From the NCBI GenBank assembly GCA_038277395.1, contig CM076192.1:193505647-193569646 (forward strand): a DNA stretch of 64,000 nucleotides. The letters are read 5' to 3'. Position numbers and translations under genes: made by a program. Of the stretch, positions 23,620-36,060 are shown piece after piece (position 1 is the first letter of the stretch; each line of letters opens with the position of its first letter). A model generated the notes under the pieces. It ran no database searches, was not told the DNA's origin, and was given only the letters and a program-made list of their open reading frames with translations. This DNA is from Dryocosmus kuriphilus. Its lineage: Eukaryota > Arthropoda > Insecta > Hymenoptera > Cynipidae.

Positions 23620-24710
23620 TCACTATTTACAAAAATGATTTTATAAATTCAGGCGAGGCGATGTACTTGAAGGAATAAATAGCTGCGCAACGAGCATTTT
23701 TCGTAATATAAAATGAGCGCACTTTATTTCTTTCCTTGATGTCTAGATGTATACTCCAAATCCCCCGAAATTTCTGAGGCCACGTTTCTTGTTCTGACAA
23801 GGTTAAAAAACATTTCGGTGAAAACAGGAAAAATTAGTTCTATTTATAATTTTTGAATTTTCGGACGTCGCACGCGCATTAGAATACTTTGTTAGCTTTT
23901 AACCATCTTTGCTTGTTCCTTATTAATAATAGTAGGAAATAAAAATTCTCTCTCTGTTTGCAGTCAGTTTTTAAGGAACACTTCTCTTTTCAAAAAATAT
24001 CCCCTTTTCCCCCCTTTTTCTCGTTTCTCTCGTCCTTTACTTAAACGTGGACGAAATTAATGAAATCTTACAAGAAAGCAGATATTGCTGCCTGAAAGAT
24101 AACTTTCTTGATTAGAAAATGCAAAAACTTTGTTGACAATTGATGTATCTCTACGTAAAAATAATATCTTTTGTTTCAAAAGTCAATTATTACAGGTTTA
24201 GTTGAGAATTCGTTTTTCTTGGTTGAGAATTTTTTGCTGGCGAAAATATAACTATTATTTATTCAAAATGGATCGTTTGGATTGAAACTATAACCTTTTA
24301 ATGAAAACAACAAGTATTTTTGAAAAGTGAGTTTTCTCTTTTGTTGAAAATCCAACAATTTTTAGTTCGAAATTAATCTTTCTTCTTTTGAAAATTTAGC
24401 TGTTTCAGTTTTTCGACTTTTCTTTTTTTTTGGTTGAAAATTTAGCCCTTAAATTCTTAGATGCGAAGTCATCTTTCTTACTTCAGAATATAAGTGTTTT
24501 TTATTTTAAAATTCATCGATTCTTCTTTAATTGGTCATTGGTTGAACAATGATGTTTTTTATTTCAAAAGTAAACGACTAAATCTTTATTGAAGTTTCAT
24601 ATTTGTAGGTTGATAATAATTAATCCTTTTATTTGAAGATTTAATTATTTTCTTGAAAATTGTTCCTTAGAATTCAAAAATAAAGAATAAAGATGCAAAA
24701 ATGAAGGATA
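23620..24710. repeat. Upstream flank: dispersed repeat and GGTTGAAAATT tract
   Basis: CACGTTTCTTGTTCTGACAAGG near 23,783 resembles AAGTTTCTTGTTCTGATTGC near 43,980. From 24,150 to 24,700 the sequence is the TTGGTTGAGAATT-type degenerate tract. No gene seen. Confidence 0.5.
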
Positions 24711-24718
24711 TATATATA

Positions 24719-26008
24719 CGAGGTTTGTTCAAAAATTAAGGCGACTTTTCAAATTTCGCGGGCTACGTACATTCGATCTTCAATTTTTTTTAAATTTTAT
24801 ATTGGTACGCTTGTAAACAAATTTATATGTCCCCAGTTTCTAGCGTATAGAGTTTTTAGTTTGTTTGTGAGAGGCGTAAGTGTTAGAAGTGTTTGGTGTG
24901 ATCTTCGATTTTCTGCTGTCGAAAAAAATGGGTCAGAGTACTTGCATCAAATTTTGTATAAAAAATGGAATTATGTACTCCAAAACACCTAAGATGTTGA
25001 AAGTGGAATACGGTGAGTCTACTTCGAGCAAAAAAAGAAAAAATGCTCATAAGTGGTACAAGCAATTCCAAGAAGGCCGAGAGGACAACAATGACGAATC
25101 TCGCTCTGGACGTCCCAGCACGTCTATAAATGATGAGAGCCTTGAAGAATTGAAGAACATGGTGTTGGGGAATATTCGAATCACCGTTACAGAAGTTCCT
25201 GAAAACGTCGGCATCTCAGTTGGCTCATGCCATGTCATTTTTTCCGAAGTTTTGGACATGAAACTTGTCGCAGAGAAATTTGTTTCGAAACTGCTTAATT
25301 TTGACCCAAAGAAACGTCGAATAAGCATCACTCAAGAGCTGTTAAGTGACGTCAATGATGATCCTGATATGCTCAAAAGGGTTATAACTGGTGACGAATC
25401 ATGTGTATACGATTATGACGTTGAAACCAAAGCCCAATTGTCCCAACGGAAGACCCTGGAAGAGCTAAGACCGAAAAAAGCACGTCAACTTTGATCAAAT
25501 GTCAAAGTTTTGCTCACTGTTTCCTTCGATTAAGGTTGCGTAGTATATCAAGAGTTCTTGCCACAAGGTCGCACGGTCAATAAGGACTATTACCTTGAAG
25601 ATATACGAAAAAAACAATTCATGGCTTTTGCATCACGAAAGTGCACCTGCTCACTCGTCGTTGCTTGTGCGTGACTTTTTGGCCAAAAGCAAAACCAAAA
25701 TCATGCCTCAGCCACCATATTCACCGGATTTTGGCCCCCTGTGACTTTTTCCTGTTCCCAAAACTGAAGAGACACATGAAAGGACGGAGATTTGCAACGA
25801 TTGAGGAGGTAAAGAATGCATCGCTGGGAGAATTCAAGGCTATACTAAAAAGTGCTTATGAGAAGTGCTTCTTAGATTGGAAAAAGCTTTGGCACAAGTC
25901 TGTTATATCTGATCGTGGTTACTTTGCAGGGGACAACATAATAACTGAAGAATAAATAAATAATTCTTCGAAAAATTGAAATTCACCTTACTTTTTGAAC
26001 ACACCTCG
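24719..26008 (+). mobile_element. Mariner transposon, TA target duplication
   Basis: Termini CGAGGTTTGTTCAAAAATTA (from 24,719) and its inverted partner ending ...TTTTTGAACACACCTCG at 26,008 form imperfect TIRs of about 28 bp. Both are flanked by TA (24,717-24,718; 26,009-26,010) in a TATATA context. Length is 1,290 bp, normal for mariner. The single internal gene is broken, so the copy is non-autonomous. Confidence 0.92.
24928..25955 (+). pseudogene. Mariner transposase, multiply broken
   Basis: Starts MGQSTCIKFCIKNG; helix-turn-helix region W-Y-K-Q-F-Q-E-G-R and SGRPSTS. The first catalytic Asp is in VITGDESC (about 25,380-25,405). A TGA at 25,492 and a TAA near 25,531 interrupt the frame. 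About 20 codons are missing before LLHHESAPAHSS, where the usual second catalytic Asp of HHDNAPAHSS is Glu. A frameshift follows YSPDFGP (third Asp), and the frame resumes CDFFLFPKLKRHMKG to GYFAGDN. It resembles the GVQW3/FLJ37770-like mariner lineage known to me. Confidence 0.9.
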
Positions 26009-26010
26009 TA

Positions 26011-26620
26011 TATATATGTGTGTGTGTGTGTAAATGTAAATATTTTTTTTTTTTAGTTTATAAATTAAAAATAAAGAAGGAAAAATAATGGAAACCTTTA
26101 TATATCTCTTATAAAATAAAAAAATGAAAAATAAAGAAGGAGAAGTAACGGAAAACCCATTAAAATGTATTTAAAATTCTAGTTGGAATATACATATAAA
26201 TATAATATATTACATAATATATGTAAATTACTTTAATTCAAAAATGAAAGCTAGCCAAGGAAAAATAAAGGAAAATTTAGATTTACATATATTATATATT
26301 ACGTTATATATGTGTTCATATTCCAACTTATATTTCAAGTCCATTCCAGTGATATTTCCATTAGTTTTAATTATTTATTCTATATCTTTGAATTAATGTA
26401 ATTTCAATAAGCATTATATTATATTTATATTCCAATCTGAATTTCAAGCTAATTTTAATTTTCCTTTAGTTTTTTAAGAGAAATATTAAAATTTTTGTAT
26501 ATCTTTATTTACGAAAAATAAAGAGGGAAAAATGCAGGAAAAATCATTGGAGTGGACTTGAAGTTTCCTTTATTTTTCCTTTTTATTTTTCGTTTTAGAA
26601 CTTGAAATAAGATTATATAC
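26011..26620. repeat. AT-rich interval with AAAAATAAAGAAGG motifs and a small inverted repeat
   Basis: AAAAATAAAG(A)AGGAAAAAT-like words occur near 26,068, 26,130, 26,245 and 26,515 and inverted near 26,575. AGTTGGAATATACATA (26,179) and TTCATATTCCAACT (26,315) make a fold-back with about 120 bp between. No gene. Confidence 0.4.
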
Positions 26621-27234
26621 ATACAAGAGGGGCTTCGCCCCCCTTCGGGCTTCGCGCGCCTATCCCACATTCTGACAGAATTTTGATGAATTTTGATGAA
26701 TTTCTAATTTTTATATTATTATCTAATTTATTGATTTTTTGCCAATTTCATTGAATGTATATTTTATATTTTAATTAATATATTATATTATATGATATAT
26801 TAATTAATATATAAATTATATATTTTATTGATTTTTTGCCAATTTCATTGAATGTAAGCTTTATAATTTAATTAATATATTGTACTATATAATACATTAA
26901 TTAACATATTAATTATATATTTTACAATATATTTAGTTTTATATTTATTTAATATCTTTCATTATCACTATATTTATGAGTGATCGTTATATTTTACAAT
27001 TCACTTAAAATTCAATGAAATCGTTTCCAAGATGCACTACGTGGAAGTAATCAATATTGCATCTCAAAAATCTGTAAAAAAAATTATATTAAATTGTTCA
27101 TATATTATATATTTTATACACTGAGAAAAAAGTTTTAAAAAAGTTCTGTTTATTAAAATTTAATAAACAGAAACTTTATTTAATATTATATATATTTTAA
27201 AAAATATATAAGACCAAGAGAACATAGTTAATTT

Positions 27235-28068
27235 TTAATCAAAAATTTCTTTCCAAACAATATTTTTAATATTTGTATCATCTTCTGATTTATTCTCAGT
27301 GAACAATTTATCAGGATTTTTACATCTGGATAGAGCTACATATAATTGTCCATGAGAAAATAAAGGTCTATGAAAGAATATTCCTAATTTTTCGAAACTT
27401 TGACCTTGAGATTTATTTATTGTAATTGCAAAAGCTAAAAAAATTGGAAATTGTCTTCTATATAAAATAAATGTTAAAGAAGAAAATTCCCCAGAATCTA
27501 AAATTATTCTTGGTATGAAAGCCGTAGTTCCCTTTTTAGTACCAGTAATAACCATAACTTTAATATTAAATTTATGTAATTGTAAAATTTTCAAACGTGT
27601 TCCATTACAAAGCCCATCATTAATACTTAAATTTCTTATCAGCATTACAATTGCGCCAATTTTTAAAGTTAATTTATGAATTGGTAAACCTGGAAATTTC
27701 AACGAATTTAAATATTCAATAGGAAAATTTAACTGAGCATCCTCATCAATTTGGTCAACTCCTTTATTTTTTGCGTAATCTACACTGTAATATGTTACTT
27801 CTTTTGCTAAAATTTTCTTTAATATTTTATTATTCAATTTATAAATGTCTTCATTATGGCAAGCTAGTATTGCACAATTTGATAAATCATCATTTTCATT
27901 TATATTTGTGCCATATATTTCTGTACATATATCATTTGTTTTCCAATGTTCGGGTATATAAAAGGAATTAATACTTCCTTGTCCAATTTTTAATAAAAAT
28001 TTTGGAAAATCATTATTACACGATCGCATATTTAATTTTAAATTCATAATTACTTCCACGTAGTGCAT
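27235..28068 (-). pseudogene. Helitron Pif1-like helicase, C-terminal part
   Basis: A 277-codon frame. The recognisable C-terminal helicase signatures are KLNMRS near the start, GLCNGTRLKIL (residues about 154-164), FAITINKSQGQSFEKLGI (motif V region) and LYVALSRCK (motif VI). The Walker A and B half of the helicase and the HUH Rep domain are not upstream, so this is a 5'-truncated copy. The first codons (MHYVEVI) come from a sequence that also occurs in the opposite orientation at about 27,030-27,050, beyond the stop. An inverted repeat therefore brackets the frame. Confidence 0.85.
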
Positions 28069-28249
28069 CTCGGAAACAATTTCATTGAAATTACGTCATT
28101 TATTAAATTCACGACCTAATTTAATTGAAATTGGCTAAAAACCAAAAACCAAATCAATTTAAGGATAATAAATAGATCACGTTAAATATAGTCAAGGTGG
28201 ATCAACTTTTGTCACACACATAGTGGTGAGGGTGTTTTTTTTTTCACGG

Positions 28250-28525
28250 GGTCATGTGCCCATGCGGGTCAAATAGGTCGAAAGTCAATGGTCACAGGTC
28301 ACAGGGGATAATAAGGAAAAAGGGAGAAGGGGGTGATGGGAAGAGAGAAGGGGCGAGAGGGGAAGGGGGAGGGGGTGAGGGGAAGAGAGTATGGCGAGAG
28401 GGGAAGGGGGCGAGGGGACGGGATAAGGGCGAGGGGGGTGAAGGGGGTGAGGAGAAGGGAGCTGGATTCCTGACACAGCGGCGGCGGCGGCAGCGACGAC
28501 GGCGACGGCGGCGGCGGCGGCGAGA
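28250..28525. repeat. G-rich low-complexity block and GGC/GCC array
   Basis: 28,315-28,455 is GGGAAGAG/GGGGCGAGAGG-type sequence with many GGG runs on the plus strand; 28,475-28,520 is (GGC)n with GAC interruptions. The G runs would allow G-quadruplexes. ORFs here on both strands are composition artefacts. Confidence 0.8.
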
Positions 28526-28559
28526 TCTTTTTATAATATAGAGAGATATTAAGGTGTCC

Positions 28560-29240
28560 CTTAGTTCAATAATAGCTGATAGCTCGGATGCCACCTTCGA
28601 GATCTATTGTTAATCAATAAAGTCAGTGAAATCTAATGAGAAACCCCCCCAGAAAGGAGTCTAGGCCCTGACAAATTAAAAAAAAACATTCTTTTCGCAT
28701 TTATACGAGTTTTTCCAATGTACAATTTTTTTTCCACACCCCTGATGTTATTATATGTGCACATTCATCCCTTCGTATGTCTGAATAACTTATAGAGAAT
28801 GTTCAGTAACGTTTTAGAGCCTGTAGAATAAAATTTGAGCCAAATATAGTTTCTAAAACCTGCAAAAATACCAATAAAAGCGGCTTTTTTTTTTTTAGTT
28901 TATGAATTTTCAATTATACTCGGCTCCAAATTGAGTCACCAGGCTAATATATTGCAAAAGTAGACTTCAAAAGCTTTAATTTTCTTTTTTGCATGACTTT
29001 CTAACCCCTCCAGAACCGAAGATACAGCCGTTTGAAGGTGGTCAAGAAGTCAAAGTATCAAATCTGTGAATAGTTGCATGAGGACTTTCATGATTTACAA
29101 CTTTGTTTGGCTCTTATTTTGGTTCCTGGGGCTCTGCTAACTTTATCAAAAACCAAATTAAAGCAATTTTGAATTTCTGATCTTTGAGCTCGAATTCGTA
29201 ACCAGCGACCCCAAAAATCAGCGAATATCGAGTTTCATCC
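28560..29240. other. No gene seen
   Basis: Moderately AT-rich sequence with no terminus or frame I can support. Confidence 0.4.
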
Positions 29241-29246
29241 CAATCA

Positions 29247-29920
29247 GGGCCGGTAGAACACGTGGGTATACTGGGTTGGACTACCGACAACAAAAATTTG
29301 TACGTGTGTAATTACTAATTAGCCACACGAAAATTGGAACGAAAAAAAAAAAAAAAATTAGACCGATGTTTGTAATTTCATATTCGATTTTCATAATACG
29401 CTCGATTGGGATCTCAAGCGATTTATAGAGTCGTATTCAGTTGGCCATAATTGGCAGCGATTCGTGCGGACTTCGGTGAGTGAGTAATCATAACCGTTTT
29501 GAAAAGAAGAATGGACCGGTATATTATTCGAAGTGTGCGAGGTGAAAGGGCAAACCGAAAGGCAAACGGTGAAAAGGACAGAAAAATTGTAGTTGGCGAT
29601 TCTCTCAGTCAAGAGCTGCATCAGCAGTCCAAGAGACTCGCAGACTGTAGTGTGACTGCCAGTCCTTCGCATCTAACTTCGAAAAAATTAAACATCTATA
29701 ATAATAAGAATGAGGAAAAAGTGATAGTAGAAGATTTTTAGAATCGCTGATTACGAAACTGCGCTCAAAATTCGTAAATACAACACGGCGGATCCAATAA
29801 TGCGGACCAAAATGCAAAAAATGCTTTATTGGGATCAGGGCCGACGAAACGTGTTCAGTCAGTGTGGGTAGTAAAGTTGGGGGGGGGGGGGGGGCAAACA
29901 TTTCAGGAGTGTAGGATAAT
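29247..29920. mobile_element. Two hAT-type termini (CAGGGCCG) and a repeat fragment
   Basis: CAGGGCCGGTAGAACACGTG at about 29,248 and CAGGGCCGACGAAACGTG at about 29,836 are same-orientation copies of a terminus typical of many hAT elements. Between them, 29,740-29,815 (CGCTGATTACGAA...GCGGATCCAATAATGCGGACC) is a relative of the 124-bp repeat at 62.1-62.6 kb. A G15 run follows at 29,880-29,894. The small frame at 29,499-29,741 is not recognised. Confidence 0.5.
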
Positions 29921-29977
29921 AAGGTTTTTGTATAATTTATTGCTAATTAAAATTATTACAACATTTGAAATTTATAG

Positions 29978-30230
29978 TTAAGTTTGCAGTGCAAGAGCTG
30001 AGGATCCTTTACTTTTTAGAGAATTGAACTCGTTCATAAGAATTTCTAAATCGAGCTTGTCAACTGCATCTGGATGAGAGTATATTATCGCTATATGATT
30101 TAGTGGATTTTGCAACATCATAGACCGCAAATAATGTTTGACCCGTCGTAAAACAGAAAAACATTTCTCGTTAGAGCAAGATGACCCTGGAATAATCATT
30201 AGTCAACGAATAAAGCACAAATATTCAGGA
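29978..30230 (-). pseudogene. hAT transposase C-terminal dimerisation fragment
   Basis: The minus-strand frame contains SCSNEKCFSVLRRVKHYLRS followed by MMLQNPLNHIAII, matching the hAT dimerisation pattern (E-R-S-F-S-x-L-R-R-L-K-x-Y-L-R-S-T-M). It ends at 29,978, about 140 bp from the hAT-type terminus at 29,836. This is the expected place for the 3' end of a minus-strand element. The DDE core is not seen upstream. Confidence 0.8.
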
Positions 30231-30568
30231 ATAAGTTGCATGCAATTTTGAAATATATACCCTACTAAATCTATGAAGTATTTCAATATGCAGTTATTCA
30301 TAACTGAGCCATGTCTGACGTCTAGACGTCATCTGATGTCTGGATACCTGGATTGTCTACAGGACACTGGAATGGGCACCTTATAACAATGTGTAACCAA
30401 TGAATTACTTGCATATTTTCCTTCAGTTTGAGTTTGGTAGTCAATACAAGCGCATCAAATAGAAATAAATTCGCGACCAAAAAATTGAAGAAATCGCTTG
30501 TGATCTGTGTGATTGTTCTCTAATTTTGATAAAATTGTAGGATTCTGTACAGTGATAATGAGTGAACT

Positions 30569-33500
30569 ATGGTAAGTGACACATCTGACAGTGTGGGAAG
30601 TAACAGAGAAGTGAATATTGATATGAAAACTAAGTTCAATGAAAAACTAAAAGCTTTGAGTAAATCCAAAAACTCTTTTCTTATAAGTTCTGCTGCAAGG
30701 TACAGTGAAATTATTAATGAAGTTGAGGAAGCTAAAGTTAAAACCAAAATGTCTTCACTAGACTATAGACGCCTTAGTCGGTATGATATTATGTCTATCG
30801 GAGGAATAAAAAAAATTATTTTTCCAGTGAGTGAAGGAATAACGGACATTAAATATTACGTGCCAAACGAGGAACTTTTCGACGTTACTAATAATGCGCA
30901 TATCGAGTGTGGTCATGGTGGTCGAAACAGATTAGAGAAGGCTCTATCTGTCAAATATGCCAATGTCACCAGAGAGATTATTTAGTGTTACCTTCAGTTG
31001 TGTGTTATTTGTCAAAAAAAAACGAAATCATCCCAAAAAAGGCATGGTTGTGAAACCTTTGTTATTTAAAGAAATCAACGCAAGGGCACAGGTTGATTTA
31101 ATAGATACGCAAACTTGTAAAGATGGAGATTACAAATTCATTCTCAAATATCAAGATCATTTAACAAAATTTGCAATGCTTCGTTCTTTGAAGACTAAAA
31201 CAGCTGAAGAAGTGGCACATTGTCTTCTTGACATATTCTGTACGCTAGGAACACCTTCTGTGCTTCAATCTGACAATGGACGGGAATTTGCTAATCGTAT
31301 AGTAGAGGCTGTAAAAGAAGTATGTTCAGGATTATCAATTGTTCACGGAAAACCGAGACATTCGCAGAGTTAAGGCAGTGTTGAAAGAGCGAATCAAGAC
31401 GTGGAAAATATGATTGTTGCATGGATGGAAGAAAACAACACGAAAAGATGGAGTGAAGGACTCAGATTTTGCCAGCCTAGAAAAAACAATGCTTTTCATC
31501 TAGGCATTCAACAAACCCCCTTTGAAGCTATGTTTGGTAAATATTTTTTTATATTTTCTTTATTATTTAAATTTTTTCTAGAGCTTAGAATTATTCTTGA
31601 GAATTTATATTTATTTCCTCCATTTTCCAAAGAAGTAAATAGATAAGAAAATTTGAATAGATATTAAAATCTTTTTAGAAATATTAAAGGATATCAAGAT
31701 ATCTCAAGCGATTTTAAGAAATCTCAATATATTTTAAATGACTTTCGAGAATTTGTATTAATTTAAGAAAGATTTCAAAGTATTTTATTAGAGTTTAAGA
31801 TATTTTCAAAATATACAAATGATTTTAAGCAGTTTCAAATTATCTCAAGAAATTTTAAGAGATTTTAGTAGATTCTTAATATTAATAAAAAAGTTTTTAA
31901 AAAAGTAACCTTATATAATTTAAATCTGTCATGTTGACAATATTTGACGTTCAAAAGAAGTCTCAATTTATGACTTTAAAATCCTGGGGACTGAAAATAA
32001 GACCTTAAATTTTAAGTTGCAGCAAAATTAACTTCAGCTTCTTTGTATCTTTTTAAATATTCAGGTTAGTAAATTATATACCATCGTGGAAATTATTTTT
32101 TCATTAAATGAAAATCACTTGGCAGTTGGCACGAGTACATTTGGATAATTGTTCAAAATATTGTGTTAAATATTCGTGAATACATAAATGTTTAAGTAAA
32201 TAAATTTAAGAATTTCCAAAAAGGTCATCATTTAAAAGGTTTCGCTATAAGGGTCAGTCTTTTACAAATCATACGGATTTCAGGAAAAATAAACCTTGGC
32301 ATCTTTAGATGCTATACTTTTTTTCACGTATTTCAGGATTTTGCAGGAAAATTTTTATTTCGAAAATATCTGCAGATGAGTTTTTGATAACTCGCTGCAT
32401 TTTCTCCACTCTTCACCTACTTGATACTTATTATCTCCGTTTGTACTGATCTGATCAATATCGGTCTTTTTTTATTTTATACTATATTACGTAAGCTTCC
32501 AAAGCGCATTAGAAAAAATTTTTGTTTTAAACAAATTATAATTAATAACAATTTGATTATTTAAATAGACTAAACATGCCCTGCAACCACTTTGAATTTA
32601 TTTTTTTCTGAATAATCTTGTTCCCCGTTCTCCCGTCTACAAAATGCATTTTACAAAAGAGTGGTATTTCTGTTAGATTGGAAGATATTAATTATATCCG
32701 AGCGCAAGTCACGCAGTGCGCTAAGCGCATTAGAGGTCTCAGACTCTCGCAACTGTTTTACACTTTTAAATCTTTACCGTGAAACATACAGTTTTAAAAT
32801 ACTTTTTTATGTCGTCCTAATAAAATTCTGAGGCCCTCTGGTCTGTAAGTATTGTGGATTTTTTGTTATTAACAAATAACGAAAAAATGATACAGTTTTT
32901 TAATATATTTGTGTGGATTGTTGTTTTTAGGGAAGGAATACAAAAAAATGCATACAACATTATTGGTAGAAAATAAAAAGATCTTGAAAATGAGACATCA
33001 TCGAACCTTTTGCGACTAATAGTTTAAAAGTTATCAATTTGTTAACTAAGAGTGCGCTCTTCCTGAGTAAGCGATGCGTGTAATGAATTTTCATTGTTTT
33101 TCGATTTACGTAATTTTTTTTTGAACTTTTAGAACCTTAAAAAAATTAATGGAATCCTTCTTGTTATGTTATTAACAGTGAAATAAAATTTCAAACTATC
33201 GATAGCTGACAAAATAAATAAAAGATTCATAAATCATGAGCCGAACATTGCGTTTCTCATTTTTTAACAATTTATATAACTTCTTAGCGCTATTGGGAAT
33301 ATTGCTTATGAAAATTGTTTAAACAAAATTTTTTACAACGAAACTATTGGAGACAGAAAATTACTGTACAAATAAATGGCATCTATTTGGGACCCCGGTT
33401 ATTTTTTTTAATTTTGTCAAATTTTTTGGGCATGTGTAAGTATAGAATAACAATTATTGTTTATAACAGTTAGTTGTTAAAAATTTAGTCTTTTTCTTAA

Positions 33501-35649
33501 ATCTGACTAATGTTTCCTTTAGAAGAACCACTATGCCTCAGGTGATTTAGCAAAATCGAACTCAGCAAAGATTTTTTTTCAAAAACTACTATTGTTTAAA
33601 GAAAAAATTGTGTTTCCCTACTCCTCTACCAACGTTAAATTATGAGTACCAAAAAAAAGTTTTTTTAATACCCTGGACCATTTACTTTAGGGACTTAATA
33701 AACAAAATTAGTTTAAAATATTTTAAGCAACCATGGAAATATATTACACGCATCGCTTACTCAGCAAGAGCACACACTTAATTCACAAATTAATAACTTT
33801 TAAACTATTAGTCACAAAAGATTTGATGATGGCTTATTTTAAAGATTTTTTTATTTTCTACAAATAATGTTCTGTGCATTTTTTTTTGTAATTTTTCGCT
33901 AAAAACAACAATCCACACAAATGTCTTGAAAAACGGTATCATTTTTTCGTTATTTGTTAATAACAAAAAATCCACAATACTTGCAGACCAGAGCGTCTCA
34001 GAATTTTATTAGGGCGAAATAAAAAAGTATTTTGAAACTGCATGTTTCACGGTAAAGATTTTTAAAGTGAAAAATATTTGCGAGAGTCTGAGATTTCTAA
34101 TGCGCGCAGAGCGCACTGCGTGACTTGCGCTCGGATATAATTAATATATTCCAATCTAACAGAAATACCACTCTTTTGTAAAATGCATTTTGTAGACGGG
34201 AGAATGAGGAACAAAATTATTCAGAAAGAAATAAATTCAAAGTGGTTGCCGGGCATGTTTAGTCTATTTAAATAATCAAATTGTTATTAATTATTATTAT
34301 GTTAAAAATAAATTTTTTTTTCTAATGCGCTTCAAAGGCTTACATCACAAAGTATAAAATAAAAAAGACCGATATTGATCAGATCAGTACAAACGGAGAT
34401 AATAAATATCAAGTAGGAGGAGATTAGAGAAAATCCACCAAATTATCAAAAATGTATGTGCGGATATTTACGAAAAAAAAAATTTTTTCAGCAAAATCCT
34501 GAAATACGTGTAAAGTAATTTTATGCATATAAATTGTGAAAAAAAATTTCAGACGATTTAAAAATGTCAAGTTTGAGAAGTGTACGATTTATGAAAGAAT
34601 CACCGATACGGAAGAAAGAATTAATAACTTGAAACTTTACTTTTTTTGTCATAGGAAGGAGAGCACACATTGGAATCCAGACTCTCCTAGATTCAATTAA
34701 ATTAGCTCTTCACACAGAAGAAGATTTGGAAAAAACAATAGAACCCTTTCTTAAGGAAATAGGAGGCAACTCATCACCGTCAAGCGACAACGAAAGCGCA
34801 ACACCAGCCAAACTGCAAAAGCTTGATTGTTCGATTTTTGCTAAAGTGCTAAATGTCGAAGAAGAAAATGCGATTCCCGAGTTTTTTTTCTGAATCGAGC
34901 GAAATTTATGTTACGTGTGCGGCAAAGAAGCTTCGGGTGCACATAAATGTATGCAATGCGAAAAAATAGTACACAATATTTGCGGTGTAGCTATAAGTGA
35001 AACAGAAAGAGAAGGATTTGCAGCACCTATTCTATGTGCGCTTTGCTCTAATAATAAAAGCATGATTTCTAATAAATATAAAGCGATAGAAGGACTAGTG
35101 TTGCAAGCAAATGAAATGAAGGAAGCTTCAAACAAAAAATTTCCAGTCATCAAACTCGGAACTTCTATTACAGTTCCAATTCCCAGCATAGACAGGAGTA
35201 AGAGCGATTCACGAAACTTGAAGGGAATTGTTATGGAAGTTTCGGAAGACGGCTATTATAAATTAGGTACCCGCAACCGTATAATTAACTCATTGTTTTC
35301 TCGTAATCAAATTTCAGTATGTACAGAAAAATTCCTAACCGTGAATGAAGTTCCAGAAAAGACGTATTCAGTTAGAAAAATAAATGGGGAAGAGTCTTTT
35401 TTCGGCACTCAAGGTTTTGTCAAATGCAATTGCAATAAAAAAAATGCATTAATAATACGTGCAAATGTAAACGGAGCATTATTCAATGCAATTCAAAATG
35501 TCACGGATCTAACCCTTGTTCCAACAAATAATAATGATAATAATAAATGTTCAGTTATATTTAATATGTTTATTATAATTTCGCCTAAATATTATAGAGT
35601 TATATACTTAATTTGGAAAAAAGTATTAAACGTCACAATAAATTTATGA
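30569..35649 (+). pseudogene. KRBA2-like DDE integrase, intron-containing, several disabling changes
   Basis: Order from the N-terminus: LSRYDIMSIGG, a His/Cys zinc-binding unit (HIECGHGGRNRLEKAL then CVICQKK), and an rve-type catalytic core (VDLIDTQ; QSDNGREF; GSVERANQDVE, the D-D-E triad). Then TPFEAMFG at the end of exon 1 (31,536). An intron 31,537-34,654 (GTAAAT...CATAG) joins to GRRAHIGIQ. Exon 2 has a Cys-rich finger (CYVCGKEA...CMQCEKIVHNICG...CALC) and FGTQGFVKCNC. Disabling changes are TAG at 30,983, a frameshift in the A8 run near 31,015, TAA at 31,371 (one step from CAA) and TGA near 34,892. From memory this matches proteins annotated KRAB-A domain-containing 2-like. The intron contains a 2.2-kb palindrome. 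Confidence 0.8.
32320..34520. mobile_element. 2.2-kb fold-back element inside the integrase intron
   Basis: TTCACGTATTTCAGGATTTTGC (near 32,323) is inverted at about 34,492-34,514. The arms pair over about 1 kb, for example GTACTGATCTGATCAATATCGG (32,444) with CCGATATTGATCAGATCAGTAC (34,370). They also pair through the CTCTGG/CCAGAG blocks with AACAAATAACGAAAAAATGATAC and its complement. The centre is near 33,420. No protein. Arms are well conserved (few differences per 100 bp by eye). Confidence 0.85.
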
Positions 35650-36060
35650 ATATTGATCGAAATACAGTTTATATAATTGCCTAAGAAATTTTTTTTACAA
35701 ACGAATCACCATCCATTTATTCCCATGAATTACTTTGCACTTATTTAACTGGCTTAAAAAAATCAAATTTACAAGCAAGTTACCGCTAATCAAGTAGTTT
35801 TTACTTTGACTATTAAATTATAAAAATAAATAAATTGTGAATATAATTACAGTAGAGAGTGGGTCAATATTATACGTGTAAACTGCTAATACACTACTTA
35901 TATACGTTTGAATTCTAATAGAAATACACTTTATAATTAGCTAAGAAATTTTTTTACAAACAAGTCACCATCCATTTATTTCCACTAATTCTTTTTCACG
36001 TATTAAATACATAAAGCCTATCAGGCTATTTTGGCATTATATTATGAATAAAGTATCACA
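35650..36060. repeat. Diverged direct repeat of ~90 bp, spacing ~260 bp
   Basis: CTAAGAAATTTTTTTTACAAACGAATCACCATCCATTTATT at about 35,680 recurs as CTAAGAAATTTTTTTACAAAC...CACCATCCATTTATT at about 35,940. No gene. Confidence 0.7.

Larger units (their letters stand above)
26623..28546 (-). mobile_element. Internally deleted Helitron
   Basis: On the minus strand the 5' end reads TCTCTATATTATAAAAAG (about 28,544-28,527), very like the TC...TATAATAAAAG start of known Helitrons. The 3' end has a GGGGCGAAGCCCC hairpin (26,629-26,641) preceded by GCGCGAAGCCC. A Pif1-type helicase C-terminus lies between. The exact 3' terminus is uncertain because the final bases do not give a clean CTRR. A GCC-repeat and a purine-rich block fill the 5' part (28,250-28,520). 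The Rep nuclease domain and the helicase N-terminus are absent. Confidence 0.65.

Noticed and set aside
16250..24700. Regular AT-rich repeats as a possible CRISPR-like or satellite array
   Set aside because: Units are degenerate, lack uniform spacers and switch strand; a eukaryotic degenerate minisatellite explains them.
28254..28594. Arg/Gly/Pro-rich ORFs
   Set aside because: Composition artefact of the purine-rich block and the GGC array; open on both strands.
29499..29741. 80-codon ORF starting MKRRMDRYIIRSVRG between two hAT-type termini
   Set aside because: Could be a transposase N-terminus, but no recognisable zinc finger and no continuation; not supported enough to call.
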